Source: Pseudomonadota bacterium
GTDB lineage: Bacteria > Pseudomonadota > Gammaproteobacteria > Burkholderiales > Burkholderiaceae_D
Reading direction: 5' to 3'
Assembly: GCA_023391395.1 (NCBI GenBank)
Contig: JAEWBA010000366.1
Location: 1-6,842, forward strand
DNA length: 6,842 nucleotides
Shown here piece after piece: positions 1 to 6,842 of the stretch. The notes beneath the pieces are model-generated. The model was not told where the DNA came from and made no database searches. It saw only the letters and a list, made by a program, of their open reading frames with translations. Both the position numbers and the translations under genes were made by a program. Position 1 is the first letter of the stretch. Every line of letters begins with the position of its first letter.

Positions 1-839
1 CCGCCCAGCAGCTCGTTGACGATACGCGAGAGCGTATCCAGCGGCCGCTCACGCATCCGGCGCGAACTCACCGGCGTCATGAGCCCGAGCACGACGCCGG
101 CCAGGGTCGGGTGGGCTCCGGTTTTCAGCAGCCCGGCCCACACCACCGCTCCGGGCAGGACATAGGCGTATGCAGAGCCGATGCCGATCTGCTGCAGGCC
201 AAGAACCATGACAAGGCCCAGGCCCGCGATGGCAAACCCGCTGTAATCGAGGCCACCGGAGTAGAAAAAGGCAATGATCAATACGGCGATGACGTCATCG
301 ATGATGGCCAGCGTCAACAGGAAAATCCGCACATTGCCGGGTATGGATCGCCCCAGCAGCGCCAGCACGCCGACCGCGAAGGCAATGTCGGTTGCGGTCG
401 GCACGGCCCAGCCATTCTGCCGGCTGGCCTCGCCATTCAGGGCCAGGTAAATCAGGGCCGGGACCAGGACACCGCCCACCGCCGCCGCGATCGGCAGCAC
501 GGCTTGCCGGATGTCGCTGAGTGCCCCTTCATGGATTTCGCGCCGGATTTCCATCCCCACCACGAGGAAGAAAATCGTCATCAAGGCATCGTTGATCCAG
601 AAATGGAGAGGCCGGGAAAAGACGGCATCGCCCAGCCCTAGCGACAATGGAGCATGCCAAAGAGCGTGGTAGCTGTGCGCCCAGGGGGAGTTTGCCCATA
701 TCAAGGCAATCGCCGCTGCAATGAGCAGCACGATGCCGCTGACGGCTTCGATATGGAGAAAGCGCTCGAGGGTGGAAAAGGCGCGCTCTGCCAAAAGCTG
801 CGCACGCGGAAGTCTCTGCTGGGAGGGATGCCGGTTCAT
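1..839 (-). CDS. nhaA: Na+/H+ antiporter NhaA (3' end outside window)
   Basis: Inner-membrane secondary transporter that exchanges Na+ (or Li+) for H+ and contributes to sodium and alkaline-pH tolerance. The frame is open for 279 codons and runs off the left edge, so the C-terminal part is missing. Family motifs are clear: IALIWANSP at the end of the first membrane helix, [30 protein letters not shown] and [18 protein letters not shown]. Asp151, Asp181 and Asp182 match in spacing and context the E. coli residues Asp133, Asp163 and Asp164; the last two are the ion-binding pair. The chosen ATG at 839 leaves a hydrophilic tail of about 24 residues before the first helix. A second in-frame ATG lies 13 codons upstream, at 878; both have only a weak GAG-type ribosome site, so the start is uncertain. 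Identification is near certain. The neighbouring genes do not indicate a shared pathway. Confidence 0.95.
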   Translation of the reverse strand, partial: MNRHPSQQRLPRAQLLAERAFSTLERFLHIEAVSGIVLLIAAAIALIWANSPWAHSYHALWHAPLSLGLGDAVFSRPLHFWINDALMTIFFLVVGMEIRREIHEGALSDIRQAVLPIAAAVGGVLVPALIYLALNGEASRQNGWAVPTATDIAFAVGVLALLGRSIPGNVRIFLLTLAIIDDVIAVLIIAFFYSGGLDYSGFAIAGLGLVMVLGLQQIGIGSAYAYVLPGAVVWAGLLKTGAHPTLAGVVLGLMTPVSSRRMRERPLDTLSRIVNELLG

Positions 840-1052
840 GAGTCGTGATCTCGCTGCGTGGCGGCCCGACCGACGCATGAACCTGTCTCGCCGCAGAATG
901 CAGCTGACACCCGGGGATTATTTTACATGAGCAAAGCGCGAAGGGTGCGAGCCGGGGCTGGCAGTTCCTTCAGTGCTGAAGAACGATTTACCGAAGGCCC
1001 GAATGGCTTGGGAAATATCCAGTAACCTGGGGCGCCCTGCTCGCGCAGCGGA
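840..1052. other. Intergenic region between nnrU-like gene and nhaA
   Basis: About 210 bp without a convincing gene; both flanking genes are on the minus strand. It must hold the nhaA leader and possibly its promoter. An AT-rich stretch at about 917-928 could contain a -10 element for nhaA, but I see no matching -35 hexamer. A dyad symmetry at 964-984 is listed separately. No T-tract terminator is evident downstream of the nnrU-like gene, so read-through from it into nhaA cannot be excluded. Confidence 0.5.
964..984. repeat. Imperfect inverted repeat upstream of nhaA
   Basis: The inner part is a six-base inverted repeat, CTTCAG-TG-CTGAAG (968-981). Alternatively GTTC (964-967) pairs with GAAC (981-984) and TTCAG (969-973) with CTGAA (976-980), with C968 bulged out. 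It sits about 125 bp upstream of the nhaA start and about 70 bp beyond the nnrU-like stop. No T-run follows on either strand, so a regulator-binding dyad is more likely than an intrinsic terminator. Chance occurrence is possible. Confidence 0.3.
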
Positions 1053-1631
1053 TTAGGAAAACGGCCTGACGCCGATCAGCAAGCCATGCAGCCAGAAGGC
1101 GAACAAGGCCCAGGCCACGGCGCCTGTCACCACCGCGGCGATCGTCCCGCCCGAAGTTCCGGAGGGATATTGGATATTCGCGAGGCGATCCCTCTTGCGC
1201 GCGGCCAGGAAAGATAAGATCGCCCAGACCAGGAAACTGCCGAACAGGATCACATCGGCCAGCGTTCCGTTTGCCAGCAGATGGGCAAAGGCCCAGATCG
1301 CCACGCCCAGTACCATGGGATGATGCAAGCCGGCCTTGATGCTGTTGCGGGGCACATAGGCCGCCGCCAGCAGGATGAAGGAGATCAGCGTGAGCAAGGC
1401 AGCGATGTGCCGCGTAGCGATTGGAGGGATCCACAATACTGTCGGCGCCTGCCGGGCCACCACATAGCCCCATATGATCAAGCCGAAACCGAGCAGGGAT
1501 ACGAGGGTATATCCTCCTTTCCATGCCTTCTCGCCATATTCCGAGACTTGCACACTGCGCCAGTCATCGGCAAAGATGCGCACGGAATGCGTGCCAAGAA
1601 AAATGAAAAGTCCGAGGATCAAAGTCGTCAT
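1053..1631 (-). CDS. NnrU family integral membrane protein
   Basis: A 192-residue very hydrophobic protein with about six predicted membrane segments, near residues 1-18, 43-62, 76-95, 104-122, 125-144 and 165-187. The pattern and motifs such as LGTHSVR near the N-terminus and RHPM-like LHHPMVLG, WAFAHLLANG and FGSFLVWA in the middle match the NnrU family. NnrU was named for a gene needed for nitrite and nitric oxide reductase expression or activity in Rhodobacter sphaeroides; the plant zeta-carotene isomerase Z-ISO is a distant relative and binds haem. No denitrification or carotenoid gene is visible nearby, so the role here is unknown. The start is the ATG at 1631, because GAGGAA (1639-1644 on the complement) stands 7 nt upstream; an in-frame TTG at 1646 would overlap that site. 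The gene is divergent from the amidase gene. Confidence 0.88.
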   Translation of the reverse strand: MTTLILGLFIFLGTHSVRIFADDWRSVQVSEYGEKAWKGGYTLVSLLGFGLIIWGYVVARQAPTVLWIPPIATRHIAALLTLISFILLAAAYVPRNSIKAGLHHPMVLGVAIWAFAHLLANGTLADVILFGSFLVWAILSFLAARKRDRLANIQYPSGTSGGTIAAVVTGAVAWALFAFWLHGLLIGVRPFS

Positions 1632-1736
1632 TGCCGGCTTCCTCAATAAAGGGTTTTAGGTGTCCGAGAAGGATTGTACTTTGCCGACTGTCAAAAGCCT
1701 GTCTTTCCCCGCCGCGCTTCGGCCGGCCATCCTGCC
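1632..1736. other. Divergent intergenic region, nnrU-like gene / amidase gene
   Basis: These 105 bp must hold the upstream signals of both divergent genes. On the minus strand a perfect TTGACA (complement of 1689-1694) and a TACAAT (complement of 1673-1678) occur, but only 10 bp apart, which is too close to act together as a standard sigma-70 promoter. No clear promoter was found on the plus strand. Confidence 0.4.
1639..1644 (-). promoter_or_regulatory. Ribosome binding site of the NnrU-family gene
   Basis: GAGGAA on the minus strand, 7 nt before the ATG at 1631. It settles the start against the TTG five codons upstream. Confidence 0.7.
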
Positions 1737-2477
1737 ATGATCCGTCTGCGCCTCGCCTGTCTCCCGGCCATCGTCGCCCTGCTCGCTGCCTGTGCGCCGA
1801 TCCCGCCGCGTACCGCCCTGCCGGTCGTGCGGATCGATTCACCCAACTTCGATCAGCGCCGACCGAACCTGGTGATCCTGCATCACACGACCAACCATAC
1901 CGTGGAAGATGCGCTGCGCACCTTGACCGACCGCGAACGCAAGGTCAGTGCGCATTATCTGATCAGCCGGGACGGCACCATCATTCAACTGGTAGAAGAA
2001 AACGCCCGCGCCTGGCACGCCGGACAATCCTGGTGGGGCGGGCAGACGGATGTGAACTCCGCCTCGATCGGCATCGAGCTGGACAACGATGGCAAAGAGC
2101 CCTTTGCCGAGCCGCAAATCGCGGCACTACTGATGCTGCTGGCGGACTTGCGCCAGCGTTACGGGATTCCGGCCGCGAATTTCATTGCGCACGCGGACGT
2201 GGCGCCGGCGCGCAAGCAGGACCCGAGCGCCCTGTTCCCATGGCGGCTGCTGGCCTTGCATGGATTCGGGCTGTGGTGCGAACGGCCCTTGCCTGCCGCG
2301 CCGCCGAATGTTGAGCTGTACACGGCGCTGGTCGCGCTCGGCTACGACCCTGCCCTGCCCGAGGCCTCTTTGCGGGCCTTCCGCCTGCATTATCTTGGCG
2401 GCCAGGCTTACCTGGAGGCCGAGGAAAATGCACTGGCGCACTGCCTGCTCCAGGCAAAGCGCGCGGCCGGCCAGTAG
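1737..2477 (+). CDS. AmiD-like lipoprotein N-acetylmuramoyl-L-alanine amidase
   Basis: A 246-residue zinc amidase of the AmpD/Amidase_2 fold that would cleave the bond between N-acetylmuramic acid and the L-alanine of the stem peptide. The N-terminus is a lipoprotein signal with lipobox L16-A-A-C19; Ala20 after the cysteine (no Asp) suggests sorting to the outer membrane, as in E. coli AmiD. Expected zinc ligands are His49 (VILHHTT), His152 (IAHADVAP) and Asp162 (KQDP); Glu114 (SIGIEL) matches the catalytic glutamate. The AHADVAPARKQDP segment parallels the AmpD motif GHSDIAPGRKTDPG. The C-terminal region from about residue 185 resembles the AmiD peptidoglycan-binding helices, but weakly. The ATG at 1737 is chosen because it puts the signal peptide at the N-terminus; its ribosome site is poor, and a TTG at 1674 would add 21 unlikely residues. 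Likely role is peptidoglycan turnover at the outer membrane. Confidence 0.92.
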   Translation: MIRLRLACLPAIVALLAACAPIPPRTALPVVRIDSPNFDQRRPNLVILHHTTNHTVEDALRTLTDRERKVSAHYLISRDGTIIQLVEENARAWHAGQSWWGGQTDVNSASIGIELDNDGKEPFAEPQIAALLMLLADLRQRYGIPAANFIAHADVAPARKQDPSALFPWRLLALHGFGLWCERPLPAAPPNVELYTALVALGYDPALPEASLRAFRLHYLGGQAYLEAEENALAHCLLQAKRAAGQ

Positions 2478-2500
2478 GGCGAGGACGGCCTTGCTAGCGC

Positions 2501-3250
2501 TCAGCCGACCAGGACTTCCTGGTGCTTGCTGCCCAGGCCCAGGTAGCTTTCGATCACGCGCGGATCGCCGCGCAGCTCGTGTGCCGGGCCGTGCATCTTG
2601 ACCGCGCCGTTTTCCAGCACATAGGCATAGTCGGCCACCTGCAGGGCGGCGCGGGCGTTCTGCTCCACCAGCAGGATGGACACGCCGCGCGCACGCAGCT
2701 CGGCGATGATGCGGAAGATCTCGCGCACGATCAGCGGGGCCAGACCCAGGCTCGGCTCGTCCAGCATGAGCAGGCGCGGCTTGGCCATCAGGGCACGGCC
2801 CACGGCCAGCATCTGACGCTCGCCGCCCGACAGCGTGCCGGCTTCCTGCGTGCGGCGCTCCTTGAGCCGCGGAAACAGCGCAAACACTTCTTCCATGGTG
2901 GCGGCGTGGTCGCGCCGTCCGGTCCGATAGCGATGGAAAGCGCCTAGCAGCAGGTTGTCCTCGATGCTCATCTCGGCGAACAACTCGCGCTTCTCCGGCA
3001 CCAGGTTCATGCCGCGCGCCACCATTTCTTCCACCTCGGGCCGCGATTCGGCCTTGCCGTCGAAACGGATCTGCCCGCGCGAGGGCAAGACGCCCATGAT
3101 GGCCGACAGCATGGTGGTCTTGCCGGCGCCATTGGGGCCGATCACGGTGACGATCCGTCCCTCACCGACCTCGAGGTCGATGCCGGACAGGGCTTCGACC
3201 TTGCCGTAGGCGACGTGGAGGTCGCGCACTTCCAGAACATTGCCGCTCAT
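2501..3250 (-). CDS. livF: LivF-type ABC importer ATPase
   Basis: A 249-residue cytoplasmic ATPase subunit of a branched-chain amino acid type (HAAT) importer. Walker A is GPNGAGKTT (from residue 38), the ABC signature LSGGERQ (140-146) and Walker B LLMLDEP (160-166, Glu165 catalytic). The switch position reads LVEQNA, with Gln196 instead of His, and the Q-loop region reads VPEKRELF; both are usual for LivF and distinguish it from LivG. The length is that of a normal LivF. It is the last visible gene of the operon: its ATG shares one base with the livMG stop (TGATG), with a GGAGGAG site 7 nt upstream. It should pair with the ATPase domain of the fused LivMG protein as a heterodimer. The stop is 23 bp from the convergent amidase stop, with no strong terminator visible. 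Confidence 0.95.
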   Translation of the reverse strand: MSGNVLEVRDLHVAYGKVEALSGIDLEVGEGRIVTVIGPNGAGKTTMLSAIMGVLPSRGQIRFDGKAESRPEVEEMVARGMNLVPEKRELFAEMSIEDNLLLGAFHRYRTGRRDHAATMEEVFALFPRLKERRTQEAGTLSGGERQMLAVGRALMAKPRLLMLDEPSLGLAPLIVREIFRIIAELRARGVSILLVEQNARAALQVADYAYVLENGAVKMHGPAHELRGDPRVIESYLGLGSKHQEVLVG

Positions 3251-5070
3251 CAGTCAGCTCCTCCGAGATAAGCTTCCAAAACGGTGGGGTCCTTCTGCAC
3301 TTCTTCGGGCAAGCCTTCGGCGATCTTTTCCCCGAACTCCATCACTACCACGCGGTCCACCAGGCCCATCACGAAATCCATGTCGTGCTCGACCAGGAGC
3401 ACGGCCATGCCTTCCGAGCGCAGGCGCCGCAGCAGGTCGGCCAGGGCCTGTTTTTCCTTCAGGCGCAGACCGGCGGCCGGTTCGTCCAGCAACAGGACGC
3501 AGGGATCGGAACAGAGGGCGCGCGCGATTTCCAGGATGCGTTGCTGGCCGAGCGCCAGGCTACCCGCCTCTTCGTGCATGTAGTCCTTGAGCCCGACCCG
3601 CTCGATCTGGATCGCCGCCTCGTGCAACAGGCGCGCCTCCTCCTTGCGGTCCAGGCGCCAGGCGGACGGCAACACACCCTTGCTGCCGCGCCGGTGCGCG
3701 CCGATGGCGACGTTTTCCAGCACGCTCATGGTGGGCAATAGGCGCACATGCTGGAAGGTGCGGCTCATGCCCATGGCGGCGATTTCGCGCGAACTCGATC
3801 CCTGCACCGGGCGGCCGCGGAACACGACCTCACCCGAGGTCGGCGTATCGACGCCGGAAAGCTGGTTGAACATGGTGCTCTTGCCGGCACCGTTGGGGCC
3901 GATCAAGGCCAGGATTTCGCCAGCGCGCAGCTCCAGGTTCATGTTGTTGTTCGCCACCAGGCCGCCGAAGCGGCGCGTCACGTTGCGCGCTTCCAGGACC
4001 ACCTCCCCGGCCGGCGGCTGGGTGCGACGCGGGAAGGGCTCGCTGGCGGGATCGATGCGTTTCCTGCGGCCGCTGGCCGGCACCACCGCGGTCAGCAAGG
4101 GCCACATACCCTGGCGCGCGCGATGCAGCACGATCAGCATCAGGGCACCGAACACCACGATCTCGAAATGGCCGGCACTGCCGAGCAGGGCCGGCAGCAA
4201 GTCCTGCAGCCAGTGCTTGAGCACCGTGATCAAGCCCGCTCCCACCAGCGCGCCCCATACGTGGCCAACGCCGCCGACCACCGCCATGAACAGGTATTCG
4301 ATGCCGATGTGCAGCCCGAAAGGCGCCGGATTGACGTAGCGCTGCATGTGGGCATACAGCCAGCCCGAAGCGGCGGCCAGCAAGGCGGCGATCAGGAAGA
4401 TCACCATGCGCGCGCGCGCCGTATTCACGCCCATCGCCTCGGCCATCACCATGCCGCCCTTCAAGGCGCGGATAGCGCGTCCCTCGCGCGAATCGAGCAG
4501 GTTTTGCGTGGTGATCACGGCCACGATCAGGAAGGCCCAGACCAGGTAGAAAAACTGGCGGTCGTCGGTCAACTGATAGCCGAAGATCTCGATGGGCGGA
4601 ATGCCGCGCAGGCCGGTATGACCGCCCAGCACTTCGAGATTGCCGAACAACAGATACAGGCTGAGGCCCCAGGCCATGGTTCCGAGCGGCAGGTAATGGC
4701 CGGACAGCTTCAGGGTCACCGACCCGAGGATCAGCGCCACCAGGGCCGTCACCAGCAGAGCGGCCACCAGGCCCATCCAGGGCGAACCGACGGCGAACTG
4801 CAGCCAGGCCGGCGCGTCGGTCGTCGTGGTAAGCCAGGCAGTGGTATAGGCGCCCAGGCCGACGAAGGCAGCCTGTCCGAAGGAATTCAGGCCGCCGATC
4901 CCGGTGAGCAGGACCAGCCCGAGGGCCACCATGGCTGCCAGGCCGATGTAGTTGAAAATGGTGACGTAAAACTCCGGCAGGACCAGCGGCGCGCAGGCAG
5001 TGAGGGCGAGGAAGACTGCCAGCGCCATGCGCGAATCGACTTGCAAGCCCTTGAAGGAAGCGGATTTCAT
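3250..5070 (-). CDS. Fused LivM permease - LivG ATPase of an ABC importer
   Basis: A single 606-residue protein combining two subunits that are separate in E. coli. Residues 1 to about 330 are a LivM-type permease with multiple membrane helices and the motifs [20 protein letters not shown] near the N-terminus and [33 protein letters not shown] further on. A basic, proline-rich linker of about 25 residues ([16 protein letters not shown] within it) leads to a LivG-type ATPase from about residue 358. This has Walker [10 protein letters not shown] (391-399), signature LALGQQ (505-510), Walker B with Asp529-Glu530 and switch His562 (LLVEHDM). The degenerate LALGQQ signature is normal for LivG. The frame is uninterrupted, so this is a true fusion, not adjacent genes. 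The start at 5070 is chosen for the AGGAGG site 7 nt upstream and the ATGA overlap with the livH stop. It should assemble with LivH and LivF; the substrate is not readable. Confidence 0.94.
   Translation of the reverse strand: MKSASFKGLQVDSRMALAVFLALTACAPLVLPEFYVTIFNYIGLAAMVALGLVLLTGIGGLNSFGQAAFVGLGAYTTAWLTTTTDAPAWLQFAVGSPWMGLVAALLVTALVALILGSVTLKLSGHYLPLGTMAWGLSLYLLFGNLEVLGGHTGLRGIPPIEIFGYQLTDDRQFFYLVWAFLIVAVITTQNLLDSREGRAIRALKGGMVMAEAMGVNTARARMVIFLIAALLAAASGWLYAHMQRYVNPAPFGLHIGIEYLFMAVVGGVGHVWGALVGAGLITVLKHWLQDLLPALLGSAGHFEIVVFGALMLIVLHRARQGMWPLLTAVVPASGRRKRIDPASEPFPRRTQPPAGEVVLEARNVTRRFGGLVANNNMNLELRAGEILALIGPNGAGKSTMFNQLSGVDTPTSGEVVFRGRPVQGSSSREIAAMGMSRTFQHVRLLPTMSVLENVAIGAHRRGSKGVLPSAWRLDRKEEARLLHEAAIQIERVGLKDYMHEEAGSLALGQQRILEIARALCSDPCVLLLDEPAAGLRLKEKQALADLLRRLRSEGMAVLLVEHDMDFVMGLVDRVVVMEFGEKIAEGLPEEVQKDPTVLEAYLGGAD
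3258..3264 (-). promoter_or_regulatory. livF ribosome binding site inside the livMG 3' end
   Basis: GGAGGAG on the minus strand, 7 nt before the livF ATG, lying within the last codons of livMG. With the TGATG overlap it supports translational coupling. Confidence 0.75.
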
Positions 5071-6107
5071 GCTTCTTCCTCCTCTACATGGCGCGAGCCC
5101 AAGGAGCGCCACAACAAAACGGGAATGATCACGGTAAACACGATGACATCCTTGAATGCGCTGGCCCAGAACGAGGCAAACGACTCCAGCAGGCCGACCA
5201 GCAGCGCGCCGCCGGCAGCCAGCGGATAACTGGCCATGCCGCCTATGATGGCGGCGACGAAACCCTTCAACGCGATCAGGAAGCCGCTGTCGTAATAGAT
5301 GGTGGTGAGGGGCGCCACCAGCGCTCCCGACAGCACGCCGATCAAGGCCGCCAGCAGGAAGGTCAGGCGCCCCGCCAGCAGCGGCGAAATGCCCATCAGG
5401 CGCGCGCCGTTGCGGTTCATCGCAGTGGCGCGCAAGGCCTTGCCGTAGACCGTGCGGTCAAAGAACAGGTAAAGCGCAATGATGAGAACCAGCGAAGTGA
5501 GAAGCACGGCAATGGTCTGCCCGCCGATCACCAGGCTGCCCAGCTCGATCTGGGCGTCGCTCAGCGGCGCCGTGCGCGAACCCTCGGGCCCGAAGAGGAA
5601 CAGGCCGATGCCGACCATCATGAAGTGCACCGCGACCGAGACGATCATCAATAGCAGCACTGAACCCTCGGCCACCGGCTGGTAGGCGATGCGATAAATC
5701 ATCGGCCCCAGAGGCACGACAATCGCCAGCGCGGCCAGTATCTTCACCAGTACCGGCATGTCCTGCAGCGGCACCGCCCAAATCAGGGCAGCGAGGAGCA
5801 GCGGATAGACGGCATTGACCAGGACGGAGCGCCACAGCGCGATCTTGCGCTTGCCGCGTACCTGATCCAGCACGTCGCACACAAGCACTGCCGCACCGGC
5901 GGTGACCAGAACCCATACTGTGCCAGGCAGGCGGCCGGTTTCCAGCGCCGCAATGGTCAACGCGCCCCAGGCGACGAATTCGCCCTGCGGAATGAAAATC
6001 ACCCGGGTGACGGCAAATACCAGGACCAGCGCCAGCGCCAGCAGCGCATAGATTGCGCCGTTGGTGATGCCGTCCTGCGCCAGCAGGGCGAATATCTGAG
6101 CATCCAT
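5067..6107 (-). CDS. livH: LivH-type ABC importer permease
   Basis: A 346-residue inner-membrane permease of the LivH family. The N-terminal motif [19 protein letters not shown] is characteristic, followed by [16 protein letters not shown], where E. coli-like proteins have an AHGE motif. Other family segments are [19 protein letters not shown] (the cytoplasmic loop contacting the ATPase) and [24 protein letters not shown] near the C-terminus. It is longer than the roughly 300 residues of E. coli LivH; extra length lies around residues 60-115, with additional hydrophobic segments and a basic loop (VRGKRK). The start at 6107 (MDAQIF) is chosen because it begins just before the family's first helix and has GGAG 9 nt upstream. 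The frame stays open a further 116 codons upstream, but that translation is Arg/Pro-rich and unlike the family. The stop overlaps the livMG start (ATGA). Confidence 0.93.
   Translation of the reverse strand: MDAQIFALLAQDGITNGAIYALLALALVLVFAVTRVIFIPQGEFVAWGALTIAALETGRLPGTVWVLVTAGAAVLVCDVLDQVRGKRKIALWRSVLVNAVYPLLLAALIWAVPLQDMPVLVKILAALAIVVPLGPMIYRIAYQPVAEGSVLLLMIVSVAVHFMMVGIGLFLFGPEGSRTAPLSDAQIELGSLVIGGQTIAVLLTSLVLIIALYLFFDRTVYGKALRATAMNRNGARLMGISPLLAGRLTFLLAALIGVLSGALVAPLTTIYYDSGFLIALKGFVAAIIGGMASYPLAAGGALLVGLLESFASFWASAFKDVIVFTVIIPVLLWRSLGSRHVEEEEA
5078..5083 (-). promoter_or_regulatory. livMG ribosome binding site inside the livH 3' end
   Basis: AGGAGG on the minus strand, 7 nt before the ATG at 5070, lying within the Glu-rich final codons of livH (VEEEEA). 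It decides the start over an upstream in-frame candidate at 5112. Confidence 0.85.
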
Positions 6108-6372
6108 GAGATTGAACTCCAGTCCGACAGCGGCCGGCAGGACAGCGACGCCGGCCGCGTCGGGGAATGATTTGGAACGTGAACGCAGGGCGCCGACCGA
6201 TGCGACGCTCCACATCCGGCACCGCAGGCGCTTGCGCGCGGCGGGCAGCAAGGGTTTTATACGACGAAGAGTGGCGGGGCGACGGGCGCCCGGCCACTCT
6301 CCGCTGCGCCGCTGCCTGCCTCGACTCGCGTCATGGCAGATAGCGGCGACGATCAGAACGGGCCGCTCGGGC
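6108..6372. other. 265-bp gap between binding-protein gene and livH
   Basis: No credible gene on either strand. The open minus-strand frame across it is the upstream extension of livH and reads as Arg/Pro-rich, GC-driven sequence. The gap contains one clear hairpin (6268-6300) and, just beyond it in the direction of transcription, an AT-rich TATAAAA. Gaps of this kind after binding-protein genes often carry mRNA-stabilising or attenuating structures that let the binding protein be made in excess. Confidence 0.55.
6268..6300 (-). terminator. Hairpin between binding-protein gene and livH (attenuator candidate)
   Basis: An eight-base perfect stem, AGAGTGGC (6268-6275) with GCCACTCT (6293-6300), encloses a 17-nt GC-rich loop that itself contains the palindrome GGGCGCCC (6284-6291). 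In the direction of transcription the sequence after the stem is TCGTCGTATAAAACCC, which has no U-tract, so it is not a strong intrinsic terminator. Partial termination or 3'-end stabilisation of the upstream message are both possible. Confidence 0.4.
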
Positions 6373-6842
6373 TTACTTGACCAGCTTCCAGCTGCCGTTG
6401 TTGATCTCCACCAGCACCGCGGACTTCGGATCGTAGCCGCCATGGTCCTCTGCACTCATGGTGTAGGTGCCGTTGGCGCCTACCACCTTCGAGGTCTTTT
6501 CCAGGGCGGTGCGCAGATGCTCGCGGAATTCCGGCGTGCCGGGCTTGGCTGCCTTGAGGGCCGGGCCGAGAGCGTTTTCGAGGATGAGCCAGCTGTCCCA
6601 GGCGGCGCCGGCCAAGGTCGAGCGGGTGTTGGCGCCGTACTTGGCTTCGACCGCCTTCACGAAAGCCACGCCCGCCTTCTTGTTGGGATGGGAATCGGGA
6701 AGCTGCTCGGCCACCAGAACCGGCGCCACTGCCAGCAAACCGCCTTCCACCGCCTTGCCGCCCACGCGCAGGAAGTCCTGGTTGGACACGGCGTGCGATT
6801 GGTAGATCGGCTGCTTGTAGCCGCGGTCGCGCAGGGTACGGT
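6373..6842 (-). CDS. Periplasmic substrate-binding protein of the LivJ/LivK type (5' end outside window)
   Basis: The C-terminal 155 or so residues of a type I periplasmic binding protein (Peripla_BP_6 family) that delivers ligand to the LivH/LivMG/LivF complex. Visible segments typical of the family are [21 protein letters not shown] at the right edge, [64 protein letters not shown] and the closing [16 protein letters not shown]. The frame is open to the window edge with no start or signal peptide in view; an internal GTG at 6789 is not the real start because the upstream codons continue the family pattern. It is the first visible gene of the operon, separated from livH by 265 bp. The ligand cannot be told from this fragment: the family binds branched-chain amino acids, amides, urea or aromatic acids. 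Confidence 0.9.
   Translation of the reverse strand, partial: RTLRDRGYKQPIYQSHAVSNQDFLRVGGKAVEGGLLAVAPVLVAEQLPDSHPNKKAGVAFVKAVEAKYGANTRSTLAGAAWDSWLILENALGPALKAAKPGTPEFREHLRTALEKTSKVVGANGTYTMSAEDHGGYDPKSAVLVEINNGSWKLVK

Noticed and set aside
111..641. A 176-codon plus-strand open frame at the left end.
   Set aside because: It is antisense to nhaA, whose membrane helices and ion-binding aspartates are unmistakable; the translation is low-complexity and His/Gln/Arg/Gly-rich.
1673..1694. TTGACA and TACAAT on the minus strand as an nnrU promoter.
   Set aside because: The two hexamers are only 10 bp apart, far from the usual 16-18 bp, and neither has a correctly spaced partner.
2465..2490. GGCCG...CGGCC as a bidirectional terminator between the amidase gene and livF.
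   Set aside because: Only five base pairs with a 16-nt loop, partly inside the amidase coding sequence and with no T-tract on either side.
2501..3250. Missing switch histidine in LivF (Gln196) as a sign of an inactive ATPase.
   Set aside because: The EQN sequence at this position is normal for LivF proteins, and Walker A, signature and Walker B are intact.
3748..5229. A 493-codon open frame on the plus strand opposite livMG and livH.
   Set aside because: It is antisense to a gene with clear family motifs; the translation is rich in Gln, His, Arg and Gly with no recognisable domain, as expected when the complement of GC-rich codons is read.
6108..6455. An upstream extension of livH by 116 codons.
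   Set aside because: The translation is Arg/Pro/Ala-rich, overlaps the end of the binding-protein gene and does not resemble LivH; the start at 6107 has a GGAG site and matches the family N-terminus.

Overview
The window is about 62% G+C by eye and densely coded. It looks like an ordinary chromosomal stretch of a betaproteobacterium, probably of the order Burkholderiales. That placement is an inference from the codon use and from a transporter operon in which the LivM permease and LivG ATPase are fused, an arrangement I associate with that group. Nothing suggests a mobile element, prophage, CRISPR array or RNA gene.

Layout, left to right. An NhaA-type Na+/H+ antiporter gene occupies the minus strand from the left edge to about 839; its 3' end is outside the window. 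After a short non-coding gap, an NnrU-family membrane protein gene lies at 1053-1631, also on the minus strand. A 105-bp divergent intergenic region separates it from the only convincing plus-strand gene, an AmiD-like lipoprotein N-acetylmuramoyl-L-alanine amidase (1737-2477). This gene converges with the transporter operon, and the two stop codons are only 23 bp apart.

The right two-thirds (2501-6842, minus strand) is an ABC importer operon of the branched-chain amino acid (LivJHMGF/HAAT) type. In transcription order it encodes a periplasmic substrate-binding protein (5' end outside the window), a 265-bp gap holding a GC-rich hairpin, the permease LivH, a fused LivM-LivG permease/ATPase, and the ATPase LivF. 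livH/livMG and livMG/livF overlap at their stop and start codons (ATGA and TGATG), each with a strong Shine-Dalgarno sequence, so they are probably translated together. The products would form one importer: the binding protein captures ligand in the periplasm, LivH and the LivM domain form the channel, and LivF and the LivG domain power it. The substrate cannot be read from sequence; branched-chain amino acids are the default guess, but amides, urea or aromatic acids are possible for this family.

I did not find evidence of an undescribed system. The most notable points are the LivM-LivG fusion, the hairpin and long gap between the binding-protein gene and livH, and a dyad symmetry upstream of nhaA.
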